From positions 11,841,354 to 11,905,353 of the forward strand of contig NW_004624781.1 in assembly GCF_000247695.1 (NCBI RefSeq): a stretch of DNA of 64,000 nucleotides. The letters are read 5' to 3'. Shown in pieces: positions 52,054 to 64,000 of the stretch. Under the pieces are notes generated by a model. The model was given only the letters and a program-made list of their open reading frames with translations. It was not told where the DNA came from and made no database searches. A program made the translations under genes and the position numbers. This DNA comes from Heterocephalus glaber. Its lineage: Eukaryota; Chordata; Mammalia; Rodentia; Bathyergidae. Position 1 is the first letter of the stretch, and each line of letters starts with the position of its first letter.

Positions 52054-52839
52054 CAAACCTTCTACTCTACCTTACCACCAAATGGCACATTGAAATCAGT
52101 ATTTTAAGGTGAGCTTGTAAGAGGAAAGAGGAAGGTAATTGGACCTACAGTCCTAGTTATATTCCTATCTCAGAGGAAGTAAAGGGAGCACAGAGAGTGA
52201 AGAGCGTAACCATCAGGCCCAGAAGGACAGCCTCATCAGTCCTGTCAGGTGATAAATGTCTCGAATAGGACCATTGCAGCCACTTCTCCTCCCTTGGAGG
52301 GAGCAGGGTTGGTAGATTTGGCAGAGGAGGGTCTGATGAGAGAGAAGGGGCTGCAGTGTCCCCACCCCCTACACATTTGTGGAGCACCGTCATGAGTGTG
52401 TTGTTAGGGGAACCAGGGTGTCAGAGTCTGAGTCAGCACCAGGGTGGGAAGAGTCATAGTGCAGCTTCTGTCACTTAGCTTTTCGACAACAGAACTCAGT
52501 TCATTTCCCTAGAAGGGATAGGCTGAGAAATCAATTCGCATGTACAAATCCCACAGGAGACCAAAGCAGAAGCTGAGTGATGTTGTATTAACTGGCAATC
52601 AGAGTGCGACTGCTATGCGCTCACTGCACCAGGCAGTCTCCTTTGAGTCTGTACAGTCTGGAGGTGGCCTGTACACCCCAGGTTAGGAGGTGTCTAGAGC
52701 GGTCCCCACTTGGAGTAGTTGTGTGTTCTTGAGGGATAAGGTGATGAATAGCTCTTCTCCAGTGCCTCCAGTGCCTCTCTGCCCTGGAGCATTGATTACT
52801 AGACCTAGAGTCTAGACTCATGCACATTCTTCTGTAAAC
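52054..52839. other. Unique non-coding stretch
   Basis: No supported feature. Confidence 0.4.
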
Positions 52840-53005
52840 CAAGGGTGGCGAACCTGTGGCCTCCCTGTCAGCAAGGGATCCAAGTTGCCCCAGCAGCTGA
52901 GCATCAGATATTCTGGTTTAATTGTTGTGATGGTAATTTGTGATAAGTAAGTGGGTTTTGGGTTGCAGTTTGGGCACTTGGTCTCTAAACGGTTGGCCAT
53001 CACTG
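52840..53005. mobile_element. hAT-like MITE (copy 4) with 8-bp target duplication
   Basis: 166 bases starting caagggtggcgaacctgtgg. The right end, inverted, reads cagtgatggccaaccg. The flanks ctgtaaac (52832-52839) and ctctaaac (53006-53013) match at 7 of 8 and fit the hAT nTCTAnAn target. The terminal motif is shared with copies 2 and 3 but the interior differs. Confidence 0.75.
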
Positions 53006-53211
53006 CTCTAAACTCTCCTTTCTCTATGCTTGTGTAGGTCACCACAAGCTTCGTCCTTCCATTTCGTCAAGGAAATATTTTGTTACTTTATAGACCATCT
53101 GACGGTAGCTCTTGTTGGGATCGGTGCGTTGCAGAGAATGCTTTTTGGAGTGCTCAAGGCATCTCTGATTGTCGGTACCAGTCTAGGATGATTTCCACAG
53201 ATGACCAGTGC

Positions 53212-53256
53212 AATATCTATATATCTATATATCTATATCTATATCTATATCTATAG
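53212..53256. repeat. (TATATC)n simple repeat
   Basis: tatctatatatc units in a 45-base run. Confidence 0.95.
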
Positions 53257-55929
53257 CTTTTTATTAATTTTAGTTTCTTAGAGAACTATCTTCTCTTCTG
53301 GTTCCATAATTCTGAGTGTGTCCTGTATTTGGGAGATTAGCAACCCAATGTTCTGAGAACAATTTAGAGCAGAATAGGAAAAAGGCAATGAATTTACATT
53401 ACTAACCCCTGTGCTGGAAATTGCAAGCTTTCTACAGAGGTTGAAGAACTTCTCTTTATACTGTAGGAAGTTGGCATCAGGGACCATAAGGAATGGTCCC
53501 CAAGGGCACATGACCGGATGCTCTGAGTCCAGCACAAGCCTGCATCCGAGCACTTTGGGAATTCAACAAGTAGTTCTGCCATTTGGAGGGTTTTATAGAA
53601 GGGAAGGGGGTTAGCTGGACCCTGAAGGGCTGGTAATAGTAGGAAAAAGCAGAAAGTTTTGATCTAGTGAATGAGGCTTCAATAGCCCGAGAAACCACCT
53701 CTTATTTTTTTCATTCATTTCTGGCTACCACACTTTCAGAGATTATAGGCAAACTGGGGGATAATAATTAGAGCAGTGATTCTCAGGGATTCTCAGATTC
53801 CCCCATGGATCCTTCGACTGATTACATCCATAGTGAAATATTCACTTTGGAACTTTTCATTTCCTCCCACGACGTGGCATAAAATAATGCAGAAAGTAAG
53901 TTTTCCTTAATTCTAGGTGCTGTTGCTGTGTTGACTTTCCTGCTGAGTACAAGAATAAAAGTGTTACAAGACCCTGGCTGAAACCCATGGTTGTGAAATC
54001 AGAATACAGGACATAATGGAGCCAAAGTCATGTTCTAAGGAAGGATTCAAGGAACTGGACACCTTTGGAGGAGAGTATTCAGGATATGGTAGGAGATTTC
54101 AGAAATCTGGAAGATCGTCTTATGAAGGGGCTGAATTTCTCTCTTGAGACACCAAGGTCCACAACTAGGATAATGGATTAAAAATACAGGGCCAAACTGA
54201 CTAGAATAAGGAAAACGTTTCTAAGGTGATATGAGAAGATAAAATGAACCCTCCCATGAGGCCGTGAGCTCTCTGTCACTAGGGCTTTTAAAGCAAAGAT
54301 TGAATAGACTAACAGATACAGCTAAGGAGAGTCAGTCTCTGGATAGGGGCATGGCCAGCTGTGTTCTAGAATTCATTTCAACTCTGAATTTCTAAAATTA
54401 ATAATAATTTAATAACTACCGACTTCACATTTTGTGACTCTGATTAATAACCAACAAATCAAAAAAAGTTAAGTCTTTGGCCTGTAGGTATCCAGCTATG
54501 CATTTTATCTTTACAACTCCAAAGCTAAAAGGGTCCTGTTTTCTAAAGAGATTACAAAGTTGATTGTAGATTATTGATTGTGGTTGAAAAAGAATCCTTG
54601 AAAAGGAAAGTTTTCCAGGAGCCACTGCTTTAGAATAAAGGAGTCCTTGACAATAAAGGGGAGCTAAGAATAAAGGAGTCCTTGGTATTTGTCAAGAGTT
54701 TATTTTCCCCCCAATTCGAAGCTTGTGATAAATGATTATTAAAGTAAGTTTGTCATCTATTTGCTGTTTAAGGCTCTCGTATAAAAAAGCCATGGGAATG
54801 TATAAAATTACCTCCAGAAATAGTATGGAGAAAGGGAAAACCCTGTTGTCCAGGCATCCCCACCCTGTTTATGTGTCACTTTGAGCATTTGTGTCGAACC
54901 TGCCTGAATTTGTTTTAGGCGATCTTTGACTTTCAGATGTTTGTGGAACACAATGTTTTCTTAACCTCAGATGTTGTAATGGGTAAATACAATTTTATCA
55001 CATGGCTTTTTCTACAAATCCTGCAGTCAGCAGTAAGCCCCTTCCAGTTATTTATTGGAATAATTGTATAGGCATCCAATTTTGCTATAGCAAAAGCAAA
55101 TCTTGGCCAAATCTTAGGGTTTAAATAGGAGCAAGGGGAAAGACACTGGATACTGATGACTGGTGACTCCTGAGAAAATTACTTAGCAGTGTAGGTAACA
55201 CAGTAAAGAAAGAGTTTAAAGAGTAATTCTCACTCCTAACCCTATTTCAGCCAGTCATTCATCTCTATTCCAAACACTAAAAAAGAGTACCTAGAATACA
55301 ATAGGTTTTCAACAAACATTTTGGGATAAATTTTAGGAAAAGGAAAACTCAAAATTTCCGTTATTTTTCTTTCTGGGACCATGTGTGTGCGACAGATTGA
55401 AAATTGAGAATTCTGACCATCATTCAGTTGTTAAATATTTGGGCTGCCAACTCATTTCCTTGACTGATGTTTATCCCTCAAAGTTGACTGACTGCTTTGG
55501 CTCAGGGTAGACACAGTACGAGTAGTAAGTGGCTGTTCTTGTCAGTCGGTGGTTGTAGTTCCCTGCATAACCAGTTTGACTTATGTTGGTCACATCAGGC
55601 AGAGACATAAATCATGATAGTCCAATAATTAGTACTCAGGGCCTTTTCCAACTGGAGTGATTTCTTGGCTGTTCTGCTGGTTAGCAACACTGAATATTCA
55701 TTCAGTGATTGAACAGCATTGACCAACTGACTGAGGAAGTATTCATCCCAGCAAAGATCTCAGCATAGAATATGATACAGAATTAACCAGTGAGCGTGAG
55801 CATCTAAGTGTGAATGCAATTCTAGAACATGAGCCGAGAGTGACACTCCACTAGGAAAAGCTGGGCAAAGTTGGAATGAAGTAGGACACAAATAATAGAT
55901 GTTTAGACTTCTAGCCTGATGGACAGGCC
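53257..55929. other. Repeat-poor unique stretch
   Basis: No repeat family is firmly recognised, apart from a possible L2 tail near 55270-55340 (aaacactaaaaaagagtacc...aataggttttcaacaaac). Reverse frames at 53278-53698 overlap in three phases and have no domain. Confidence 0.4.
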
Positions 55930-56372
55930 CTAGGGTGGCCTTGGTAGTCTCTGCTTCTTGGTGTCTTCTCCCTCATTTTGTGTGTGGGCAGATCTGTGAC
56001 TTAATTTCTAAGCAATAGATGGTGGGCTATCATTCCTGTGATTGTATTTCATTATGTACGACTCTATCTTGCTAATAGAATTTCTAGAGTCTCCCTCTAC
56101 TTGTTGGGTTTGAAGAAGCAAGAGTCCATGATATCTATGACTACAGGAACATGAATTCTTCCAGCAAACCAAGGGAGCCTGAAGGGGGTCCTTTCCTAGG
56201 GCAGCTGTCACATGAAGAGCCAGGCCTGGGTGATAGTTGACCATGGCCTTACAAGGGACTCAGTTAAACTGGACTACCTGGACTCTTCATCCACAGAAAC
56301 TGTGAGGTAGTGATTATATGCTGTTTTATGCTGCTAAATTTGTGGTACTTCGTTACATTGCATAACAAATGT
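55930..56372 (+). repeat. MLT1-like MaLR LTR fragment
   Basis: ttgctaatagaatttctagag, a middle with ccagcaaaccaagggagcc, and the 3' landmarks catccacagaaactgtgagg...tgctgttttatgctgctaaatttgtgg...cgttacattgcataac follow the MLT1 3' end (cacagaaactgtgagataa...ttttaagctgctaagttttggg...gttacgcagcaa). Confidence 0.7.
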
Positions 56373-56699
56373 ATACCCTGCGCATTATTCTTACATAAAA
56401 TGTTGACCACAGTGTTGATGATGTTCAGGGTATCCACCCAGGAGTCACCTGGAAGATACTCTGGTCTTCTAACTCCCCTGGATTATCACACATGAGTATT
56501 GAATAGTGACTTGTCTAAAACTGGAAGAAAGAATAGAAATGGAGTCTATATTCTTGTGGTCAAGTCTCAGTGTTTACATGTTTAAATTATGAACCAGGAC
56601 TTACATATTTAGAGGAAATAGAGATATGATTGGTTACCACAAGTGGTTAAATCTTGAATTTGTGGTCAGGGTGATAGATATTATTCATTCACCTTTTTT
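56373..56699. other. Unassigned unique DNA
   Basis: No supported feature. Confidence 0.4.
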
Positions 56700-57098
56700 C
56701 CTATCTTCCCTGCCTTTCCATGGCTTCTCTATGGTTGGAATATACTTCCTGGCCTACTGATGTTGGGGTTGGCCATATGACTTGCTTTGGCTGATGGCAA
56801 AATGGTAAAATAATAGGGTACCAGTTGCAAGCTGAGGCTCAAGAGGATGGCAAATATGTGCTAGCAATTTTCTACTCCTATCTTGCACCAAGAAAAAAAT
56901 ACACTAAGGTACCCAGTGCTTTTTTAGCTCAAATCCTTGAATGAGAAATGAGTGGAACGATGCCAGATTTTGACCTACTGCAGAAGCCAAGCCACCCCAG
57001 ACAGGTGAGCCTCACGTGAATTAGAAATAAACATTGTTGCAAGTGTCTAAGATGTGGAGATTGTTAGACTTACTGCAACAATAGCTAATTAATACAGT
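56700..57098 (+). repeat. MLT1-like MaLR LTR fragment
   Basis: cctttccatggcttctctatgg, ggccatatgacttgctttggc, agccaccccagacaggtgagc, and a 3' end with gaaataaacattgttgc and ctgcaacaatagctaattaatacag, the usual MLT1 terminus. Confidence 0.65.
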
Positions 57099-58399
57099 AT
57101 CCCCAATAACCCCCAAATCATTCAACTTTCATATAAGTGAAGCTAGCAAAGTTTTTATTCTTTACCACAGACTTATAGGTGAATGAATTTGTTATTCTTC
57201 CTTCTTGTATCAGAATATTTGTTTTTATTTGGGTAGGAATTTCTAAAGTAATGTTTCCCAATCCTGTTGTACAGAATACTGTGGTTATTCAGTGCATTCA
57301 CAGCTGTTCTTTGAAATGAGGGTTCTATATTTACATAAGGTAAAAGAAGACTGATAATGTCTAGGAAGTTTTGCATTGAAAAAAAGGACTCATACTAAAT
57401 GTAATCTAACCCAATATTTGTTCCAACATATGACTATGGAACTTGCCTCCACCTTCTCCTCTTCTGTTCCATTCTGTTCTGGTCTGCTCTGATCCTCTCT
57501 CCCTCTTTCCCTCCCTCCCATCTTCCCTTCACAAGTTTATATCTTACTCCTCTGAAATCAGTTGATACTGGTTTTGTGCTCACCTACCTGGACTTTTCAC
57601 ATTCCCAGCAGGTGCTGTACAGTATAAATTTGCAACGGTGCTCTCAAAATCCAAGGCTATTAGGCAGATACCAGAGAAGTCACTGATTAGTATATCTCTA
57701 CATAATATACTGTACAATGAAACCTGACTAGGCAAGGTTCCCTATGATAAAGGCAGGTGATGAAAGGTCTTGCCAGTGCAAAAGCCCAGGATCTTCAGCA
57801 AGTTTAACAGTAGTTTTCTGAGAAGTTAAGCAAGAAGTCAAGATTGTGGGCTAATCAGTCCTACTACTTAAGTTGTAGTAGAATTATTTGTATTCTGTAG
57901 TGATTGATTTATATCTAACACAGATTGACTTGATATTTGGTACAAACTAATTTCACACTACTGACTTGAATCTGAACATGTTTGTAAGTCCAGGGGATCA
58001 CTCAGTAGAAATCTGTGTAAAATGTGTGCCAGTTACATGGGGCTGATGGCATTTCCTCCTTGAACTGAATTTGCTAGAGGATGGATACTTCCAATTTATG
58101 CCTTGAAATGGAGATCCTGACTTTATAAATATGTTAAAAGTGAAAAACTATAACATGGAAAAAGCTTTACAAAACATTTCCCCCCAATATATTTAACTCT
58201 CAATTTGGTGATGAGAAGAGGTTTCTTAAACTCCCAGAGCTACATCTTCAAACTACAGTTGATAATTCCTGATAGTCCAATAGCTGCCCCTTGAAGGTCC
58301 TCAATTATCACTATTAGGGATTCTGAGTATTTCACGTCTGTCATGTGGAAATGAGCCCTCTATTCCAGAAAAAAGTGGCAAAGCAGTTCTAGGGTGGCA
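57099..58399. other. Unique non-coding stretch
   Basis: No repeat or coding feature supported. A pyrimidine-rich run lies at 57450-57530. Confidence 0.4.
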
Positions 58400-59060
58400 A
58401 TAGGGAATGGCGAAGCCCCGAGGATGGCTGCCTTAAAAAATGGTTTTGGTGGAGGAATGAGATTAGCATATTAATTAAGGTCTTCATATCCAGTAATGAT
58501 CTCATTTGCTTATATAAACAGATGACAGCAACATTGAGAGAAATGTTTTAAGCCCTTTCCTTTTGTTATATGAGTGAGGTTTGGAAAACATAGGAAGGGC
58601 TATTGCAGAGTTCAGGAAGTTAAAGTGAATGTTCTGTCTCCAGGCGCAGCGCAGGTTTGCACGGGCTGGTCTCCCCTTATTTACTCACTTTCCCTCATCT
58701 ATAAAACAGGGAACTGTGACCAGAGGCCTGGTTTTAATGTTTCTTGATAAACCTTTGTAAAGCAGTGTGCTGTTGCGAGTAATGGGCTCCATTCATTATT
58801 AGCCCAGTTGATTTTCATTTACACTTGGCTCTGACAATTAGCTTGAGCAGGTGTGAAGGTGATGGAGGGGCGGGGACGCCCAGAGGTCAGCGCTGGCTGG
58901 ATGTGATAAATTAACCATTATTAGCAGCAGTGAAAGTGGTTCTTTATGCTTGTCAGCAGCAAACAAAGGGACAACATAGTTCACACAAATTCCCTGTTCA
59001 GAGCTGGCTTTGCTGAAGGGGAAGTTTCCTTCAAGGCTTTCCAGGCAGATGGGAGAGAGG
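58400..59060. other. Possible conserved regulatory element
   Basis: Repeat-free, complex DNA with several homeobox-type TAAT cores (attcattatt at 58791-58800, ttaaccattattag at 58911-58924), a SOX/TCF-like acaaagg (near 58964) and cctttgtaaag, plus CpG sites (gcgcagcgcagg, ggggcggggacgcc). Dense TAAT and (A)ACAAAG motifs in an otherwise gene-free stretch are typical of developmental enhancers. This is pattern-based inference only. Confidence 0.3.
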
Positions 59061-59824
59061 AAAAGAACCTACATCAGTAGCGGCGAGGGTGCTTTGGGGG
59101 TTGTTGGTTGACGGAGTGGTATGTGAATGTCCCAGGGGGAGTTGCTTTTTGCCGGAGTGGGTAAGCTTGGCAGAGTAACTCAGCTGGTGATGCCCATACC
59201 TGAGGGTTATTAGGGAGGAAGAGTTTGTGTACCAACAAAATCAACACACTTATTACACAGGGAGTGGGGCAGTGCATATTTCCACATACATTTAGTGGAT
59301 ATTGTTGAGCAGTCCCTTGTAACTGAACACTTCAAAATAGGGACTAAAAATCTGACTGAACGTCGGAGCATGTGAGTGGGCTTGTGGACTGGGCATGTTA
59401 TTTTACACTAAATTTAGAATGATTGGCTGTGACCTCGACAAGGAATCCCTGATGACAGCATGTGTGTGCTTTTGCTCTTGGACTGGTGAGAACCCCACAG
59501 AATAATTCTCCAGTCTTCCACCTGGGAGCTGCTGGCTGGGGACTCCTGCCTGTCTGTCAAGTCCTGTAAACTGCACAGGGTGAGGCTGTGCAGAGGGGAG
59601 GGTCTCAGGCTTTGTATGTTCTCCCTGTTTTGTGAATGGTTCACCCACCACCAACTGTACCTAGTAGTTTTTAGATCAGATACTCTTTCTTTTTCCTTCA
59701 TCAGACAAAAAGTACATTTCAGTCTTCTCTTGGGGAGGAGTTTTTCTGTGCCCTGGATCTGGTCCCCACTCCCTACCATGGGAAACCTCCAAAGAGCTGG
59801 TCCACAAAAAAGCAGCTTATTCAA
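59061..59824. other. Unique non-coding stretch
   Basis: Overlapping frames of 83-148 codons on the reverse strand and 111 on the forward strand (59403-59915) exclude each other, have no domain and partly run into a SINE. No gene is called. Confidence 0.4.
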
Positions 59825-60038
59825 GCCAGGTGTCATGGTGTATGCCCGTATTCTCAGCACTCTGGGAGTCTTAGGTAGGAGGACTGCAAATTCAAGCCCA
59901 GCCTGGGGAATTTAGTGACTTAGGAAGATCCTGTCTCAAAATAAAAAATAAAAAAGGGCTGAGGATATAGCTCACAGTGAAGGACCTGAGTTAAGTCTCC
60001 AGTACTACAAACACTACCACCAGAAGAACATCGAGTAT
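59825..60038 (+). repeat. B1-dID SINE with 18-bp target duplication
   Basis: B1 half gccaggtgtcatggtgtatg, gtctcaaaataaaaaataaaa linker, then the ID half ggctgaggatatagctcac...aagtctccagtactac. Flanks aaaaagcagcttattcaa (59807-59824) and aaaaagcaactcattcaa (60039-60056). This is the cleanest full B1-dID of the window. Confidence 0.93.
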
Positions 60039-60807
60039 AAAAAGCAACTCATTCAATACTAAGTGAAGATAAAGGAAATAGAGCAATGTCCGCAAGAAGA
60101 AGCCTATGGAAAAAAAAACCACACGAACAAATGCAGCATTAGTGTACGAGTAGATGATGAGTATTCACTAGAAAAATGTCGTAGAGCAGATGAAAATTGT
60201 GAATGAACATGTTTGCATAAGTGTAAAAGGCAACTCAGTGAACAGTCAGATCTATTAATAGGAACCACCAACTGGAAAGGAAGTATTTGAGGGAAGAGAT
60301 GGAGAGATAGTAGTAAAAGAAGAGATACAAGCTAGGAGAACCCAGGAAAGAAGTTGAGGGGAGAAAACTAACCAATATAAAAATTAAGATCAATTGAAAG
60401 AGGTAATAATATGGAAAACACTGTAAGGAATGGAAAAGATAAAGTAAGAAAATGGTTAACTGTGAAATAGAAATAGAAAGAATAAGAGAGAAGTGATAGA
60501 CACAAAAGATATGCAAAAGAGAGCCAACGAATAAGTAGAACACCCAAAGAAGTAATTCAAAATAATATTGAACAAATATTTCAAGGTGTAATTCAAGGGA
60601 AAAAAACCCCCTTTAATCTGTACATTGAAAAGTCATACTGTGTTCTGGGGAGAATTGACCCATCAAGAACAGTGCCAAAACAGATCAGACCAATGTCATT
60701 AGACTGTAAGGACAAAGAAAGAATCACTGGGAAGACTGTGTTGGGGGGTTTGACTATCAATTATGTGAAAAAAAATCATCTCAGATTAGACTTCTCCATA
60801 GTATCTT

Positions 60808-60899
60808 CTTTTTTCTTTTTCTTTTTTTTTTTTGGTACAAGAAATTGAGACCTTGAGCTTGCCAGGCAGGCGTGGCCCTGCTGAGCTAAATCCCCAGCC
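60808..60899 (-). repeat. ID SINE
   Basis: T/C-rich tail, ggtacaagaaattgagacc, gccaggcaggcgtggccc, tgagctaaatccccagcc. Flanks tctccatagtatctt (60793-60807) and cctctatagcatctt (60900-60914). Confidence 0.92.
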
Positions 60900-61500
60900 C
60901 CTCTATAGCATCTTTTACCAAAAGGTAGGATGGCACCTAGCAGTTCCTGAAGGAAAGAGAGCATGAGCCAGGCACTCTGAAATACAAACTCTGAGCATAT
61001 AGTAACCAAAGCAATGTTAGGTGCCTTGGTCATAAAATTTAAGGCAATGCCAGAAAGCTCAGTAATCAAGAATAATATATTATGCAAGGTTAAAAGACAT
61101 CACAGTGCACACAGAACCCCCCAGGATTTTTTTTAAAAATCAAAATTTTGTTTTTCTTCTGCTTTAGGCTCTGACAAAGCTTGGCGTGGCACTGCCATAG
61201 GCCCTTCTGGAGGAAACTGCTAGCAGACAAACTTGTCAGTCAAGATGTGACATGGGTGACACTAGCAGAGGGGCTGCATGTGAGTACTGGGTATATTTAA
61301 CAGTATAATTAAGACAAACATGGAGTTAGGATGACAGAAAAAATGTAAAAATATTCCTATTATAGTTAAATAATTTATTTAGGAACAGTCAGATCAAGAA
61401 AGAAACATGAAGTACAATGTTGGGATACATCGAAAATGTTAACCTATAAATACAACATGTCAGAACATATGGGATATACATAAAGCAATTCTCAGAGGAA

Positions 61501-61562
61501 AAAATATATGTGTGTGTATGTATATGTGTGCATTTACATATATATATATATATATATATATA
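61501..61562. repeat. TG/TA microsatellite
   Basis: tatgtgtgtgtatgtatatg followed by a (ta)n tract to about 61562. Confidence 0.95.
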
Positions 61563-61690
61563 CAGTGAAAATTAAAAGAATTTATAACCAACTTAGAAAA
61601 ATAAAAACAAAATAAAGAACAGAATTAATAAAAACATAAACAGAAGATCAGTTGAACTGATATACCCAAAAGATTTGTTTACTCAGTAAA

Positions 61691-62164
61691 AGAAGGAAGA
61701 CAGTGCTAAGCTCTTTGAAGTTTGTGTGACACAGAAGTTTTGAAACAAACACTATGCAAACAAGAAATTTAAAGGAAGAATTGAGCCACTAAATACTACC
61801 CCAAACCATGATGCCTCTGTGGTGAGGGTTAGTGACAGTTTCATCAGCTGTAAGCCCTATGAGATGTTTAAGTAAGAAGAAAAGTTGTACTTTTGCTCAT
61901 TTGTCTTAAATTTATAAAGTTTTTCTTTTTAAAAAAACTAGCTGAAATATACTAATGGTGTTTTGCTGCTGGATTGACTGACTGAGTTATCTCACTAATA
62001 TAATCAGACCACTGGATTTGTGTTGACCAGGAAGCTGATATAATCTAAGATACTTTCACCATCCCAAAGCATTTTGCTTACTTGTTAGTTGATTTGAGAA
62101 TAGAATTAGACAGGTTAATTAATTTTCTATCATTATAATATTTTCTTACATTAAAGTAATGCTC
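61691..62164. other. Unassigned unique DNA
   Basis: No supported feature. Confidence 0.4.
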
Positions 62165-62540
62165 ACTGTACAAAGTTTACACAATTCAGATGAGGAAAAA
62201 AAGGAGAAAAGTTTTAAAAAAACTAACCATTTAAAATAATCTTTGTGAGGCTTTTAATGTCTTTTTCTAGTCTGTATATGTGTTTTTAAAAATCAAACTG
62301 AAAATTGATTCTATTTTTATGACCTGTTTTTATATAATAAGATTTTTTATGATAGCATTCCCAATGTTAATTACATTCTAGAACATGATTTTTAATGATG
62401 CTTGTGTATTTCATTGTGTGGATGTACCATAATTTATTCAATCCTGTAGTCTTGGACATTGAAGGACAACTTATTTATGAAGCACTTTGTTTAATTGGCA
62501 TTTTCCTATATCTTGCTTATGATGAATTTAGTTTGTTTTT
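62165..62540 (-). repeat. Possible old LINE 3' fragment
   Basis: tgtatttcattgtgtggatgtaccataatttattcaatcc and ggacattgaaggacaactta resemble the L1M complement 'ttccattgtatggatataccacattttgtttatcc...tggacatttgggttg'. Low identity. Confidence 0.45.
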
Positions 62541-63599
62541 TAAAATACTCTGTGGAAATCTCACTTGGGCTGCCTGAGGAAGAGGTGAGCCTTGGTCTTG
62601 TGCTAGGTGAATTCACTCTCAGAGCCCAGCCTTACACAGCCTGTCTCATTTTTTGTGGAAGTGCAAGATTGGTCACCATTTGGGCGGGGTGTATCTGTCT
62701 TCTAAAGCCACCTGAAGGGGTGGATTTGTGGTCTAATATTTGTTTTGGATTAGGCTGCTGCTAAGATGCTTTGGGGTGTTCTAGCACACGTGTTAAAAAG
62801 GAACTGGAGTATGTGTGTTCCAGGCAAGAGGTCTTTCTTTCTTTAATTGTCTAATAAAATCATCACTTCTGGATAACTAGGGAGGAATGTGGTATGGTAG
62901 AGATTCTAAACTGGCCTGGGCATTCTGAGAAAGATGCTCTGTCTCAAGTCTTACAAAATTATATAATTTTAGAAAATCATTTCCTTATTTTTATTCATCC
63001 TTCTTTATTAAACAATATATTATAAAATTCTCACTTTGTCTTCTGTTTAGAAAGTATCTGTTTGATTTCTGATCTGTAGGACTTCACTAATTTTGCCATA
63101 ATTATTTGTAATTTGATTGAAACTAGACAAGTTATAGTCTATCTGTAATGTCCTTTGAAGTGAAGTATTTTCCTCTCTGATAATGAATAGAAGACTGCAA
63201 ATGAATATCCGGGGCAATATATACTCTGTGGATAAATAAAAGTTTATGAAAATTCCCAAGCACATTAGGTAACTTTTCACATATAAAAGAATAATATACC
63301 ACTTATTAATAATTCTTTTCTGTTTCTTACACTGTCTCCTAAGGCTGATTGGATGATATAATTAGCTTCCTGAAAGTGATAAAAGTGGAATTCCTCTTTA
63401 AATGTCCTAAATGGAGTCCTTGCTAACTACAAGCCAGTGAGGTTCTATGTTATATCAATCTATTGTCATGTGCGTTTTCTGTTGTTCTCACCCTAGATTT
63501 TATGGTGGAGGGCACTGCTGAAAGGCAAATACTAGAAAGTGTACCTTAAATTGTACACTGAGGCTAGCTAAGAACAAGTGAGAACACCAAATAGGAGGA
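62541..63599. other. Unique non-coding stretch
   Basis: AT-rich. No supported feature. Confidence 0.4.
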
Positions 63600-63810
63600 A
63601 AATATGGATCAAGAAGAGTAGTGGCAAAGGTGCCCAGAATACAAAGGGTCAGAAGTATTTTGATATTTTTTAAGAAATGGGAAGCCATCATTGTATTTGA
63701 ATAGGAGTAACATGACTTCATTGATGTTTTAGAGGGAAAATTGGTATGGTATGATGGATGAATTGGGGAGGGTAGATACAGTAAGCCAGTTAGATAACTG
63801 TGGCTTCTGA
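63600..63810 (+). repeat. L2 LINE fragment
   Basis: aaatgggaagccatcattg, aataggagtaacatgacttc, tgaattggggaggg and cagtaagccagttag follow the L2 'aatgggaagccattggagg...aggggagtgacatgatc...accagttaggaggc' order. Confidence 0.65.
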
Positions 63811-64000
63811 TTTTTAAAAGTCTTTTCCATTTAGCAATTCAGTACAATTCTCCCCAAAATGTAAAGCAGTACTTTCACACAGTATTTGTATTTTAATGTG
63901 TAGTACACTCTGATGTTTTCTGTTCTATATAGTCTTTTCCAATTCATTTATAAAGTGCTGATCATGAATCTCTAACTATATGTAACTATATTTCACAACA

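Larger units (their letters stand above)
60057..61690 (+). repeat. Old L1M/HAL1-type LINE fragment
   Basis: Purine-rich forward strand with L1M phrases: aatctgtacattgaaaagtc, gagaattgacccatcaag, gactgtaaggacaaagaaag, and at 61450-61500 acatatgggatatacataaagcaattctcagagg, the ORF2 'gcagttcttagagg' region. All frames are broken. An ID and a TA/TG microsatellite interrupt it. Confidence 0.6.

Noticed and set aside
59414..59915. Overlapping 148-codon reverse and 111-codon forward frames
   Set aside because: They exclude each other, have no conserved motif and partly cover a B1-dID.

Overview
This window looks like nuclear DNA of a placental mammal, most likely a non-muroid rodent. The evidence is the repeat content. 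There are many short tRNA-derived SINEs of the ID type (body reads gatttagctcagtggtt, tail after ggtacc), B1-like 7SL-derived SINEs (some with the internal duplication of B1), B1-dID dimers, MaLR-type LTRs, and old mammal-wide repeats (L2, MIR, MER5, L1M, MLT1). I see no B2 or B4 elements, which argues against mouse, rat or hamster. A castorimorph (beaver or kangaroo-rat group) is my best guess, but the sequence alone does not settle it. I found no protein-coding host gene, no convincing exon, no rRNA or tRNA gene and no CRISPR array. The window is intergenic or deep intronic, and every long open frame I checked is a transposon relic, an assembly-gap artefact or chance.

Layout. 0-5 kb: mostly unique DNA with MER5A, L2, a B1-dID carrying an ID insertion, an L1M fragment and a duplicated TG microsatellite. 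5-12 kb: an almost complete but rearranged antisense L1 that split an older L1M. 12-18 kb: a MaLR LTR, then a sense L1M broken by a piggyBac relic (TTAA on both sides) and by another LTR with perfect 5-bp target duplications. 18-22.7 kb: unique DNA, including a stretch that may be a conserved regulatory element. 22.7-25 kb: an LTR with a 100-N gap and a false-looking duplication, then two B1-dIDs, one carrying a Tigger-like DNA transposon. 25-34 kb: mostly unique, with MIR, L2 and three LTRs. 34-36 kb: a 5'-truncated L1 with a 280-N gap and 16-bp target duplications, then an LTR carrying a TA-flanked MITE. 38.5-45.2 kb: a deep nest (old L1M > LTR > younger L1, plus several SINEs). 45-53 kb: MIR, L2, a third gap, a second TA-flanked MITE and a small family of hAT-like MITEs. 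53-60 kb: repeat-poor DNA with MLT1 fragments and a second regulatory candidate near 58.6-59.1 kb. 60-64 kb: L1M and L2 fragments.

The most useful biology is the record of DNA transposons. Two Tigger-like elements sit inside B1-dID SINEs, which are restricted to rodents. A MITE sits inside a MaLR LTR, a piggyBac relic sits inside an L1M, and several hAT-like MITEs share one terminal motif. The relative ages can be read directly from the nesting. No new defence, metabolic or mobile system with intact genes was found. Family names below come from memory of consensus features and were not checked against a database.
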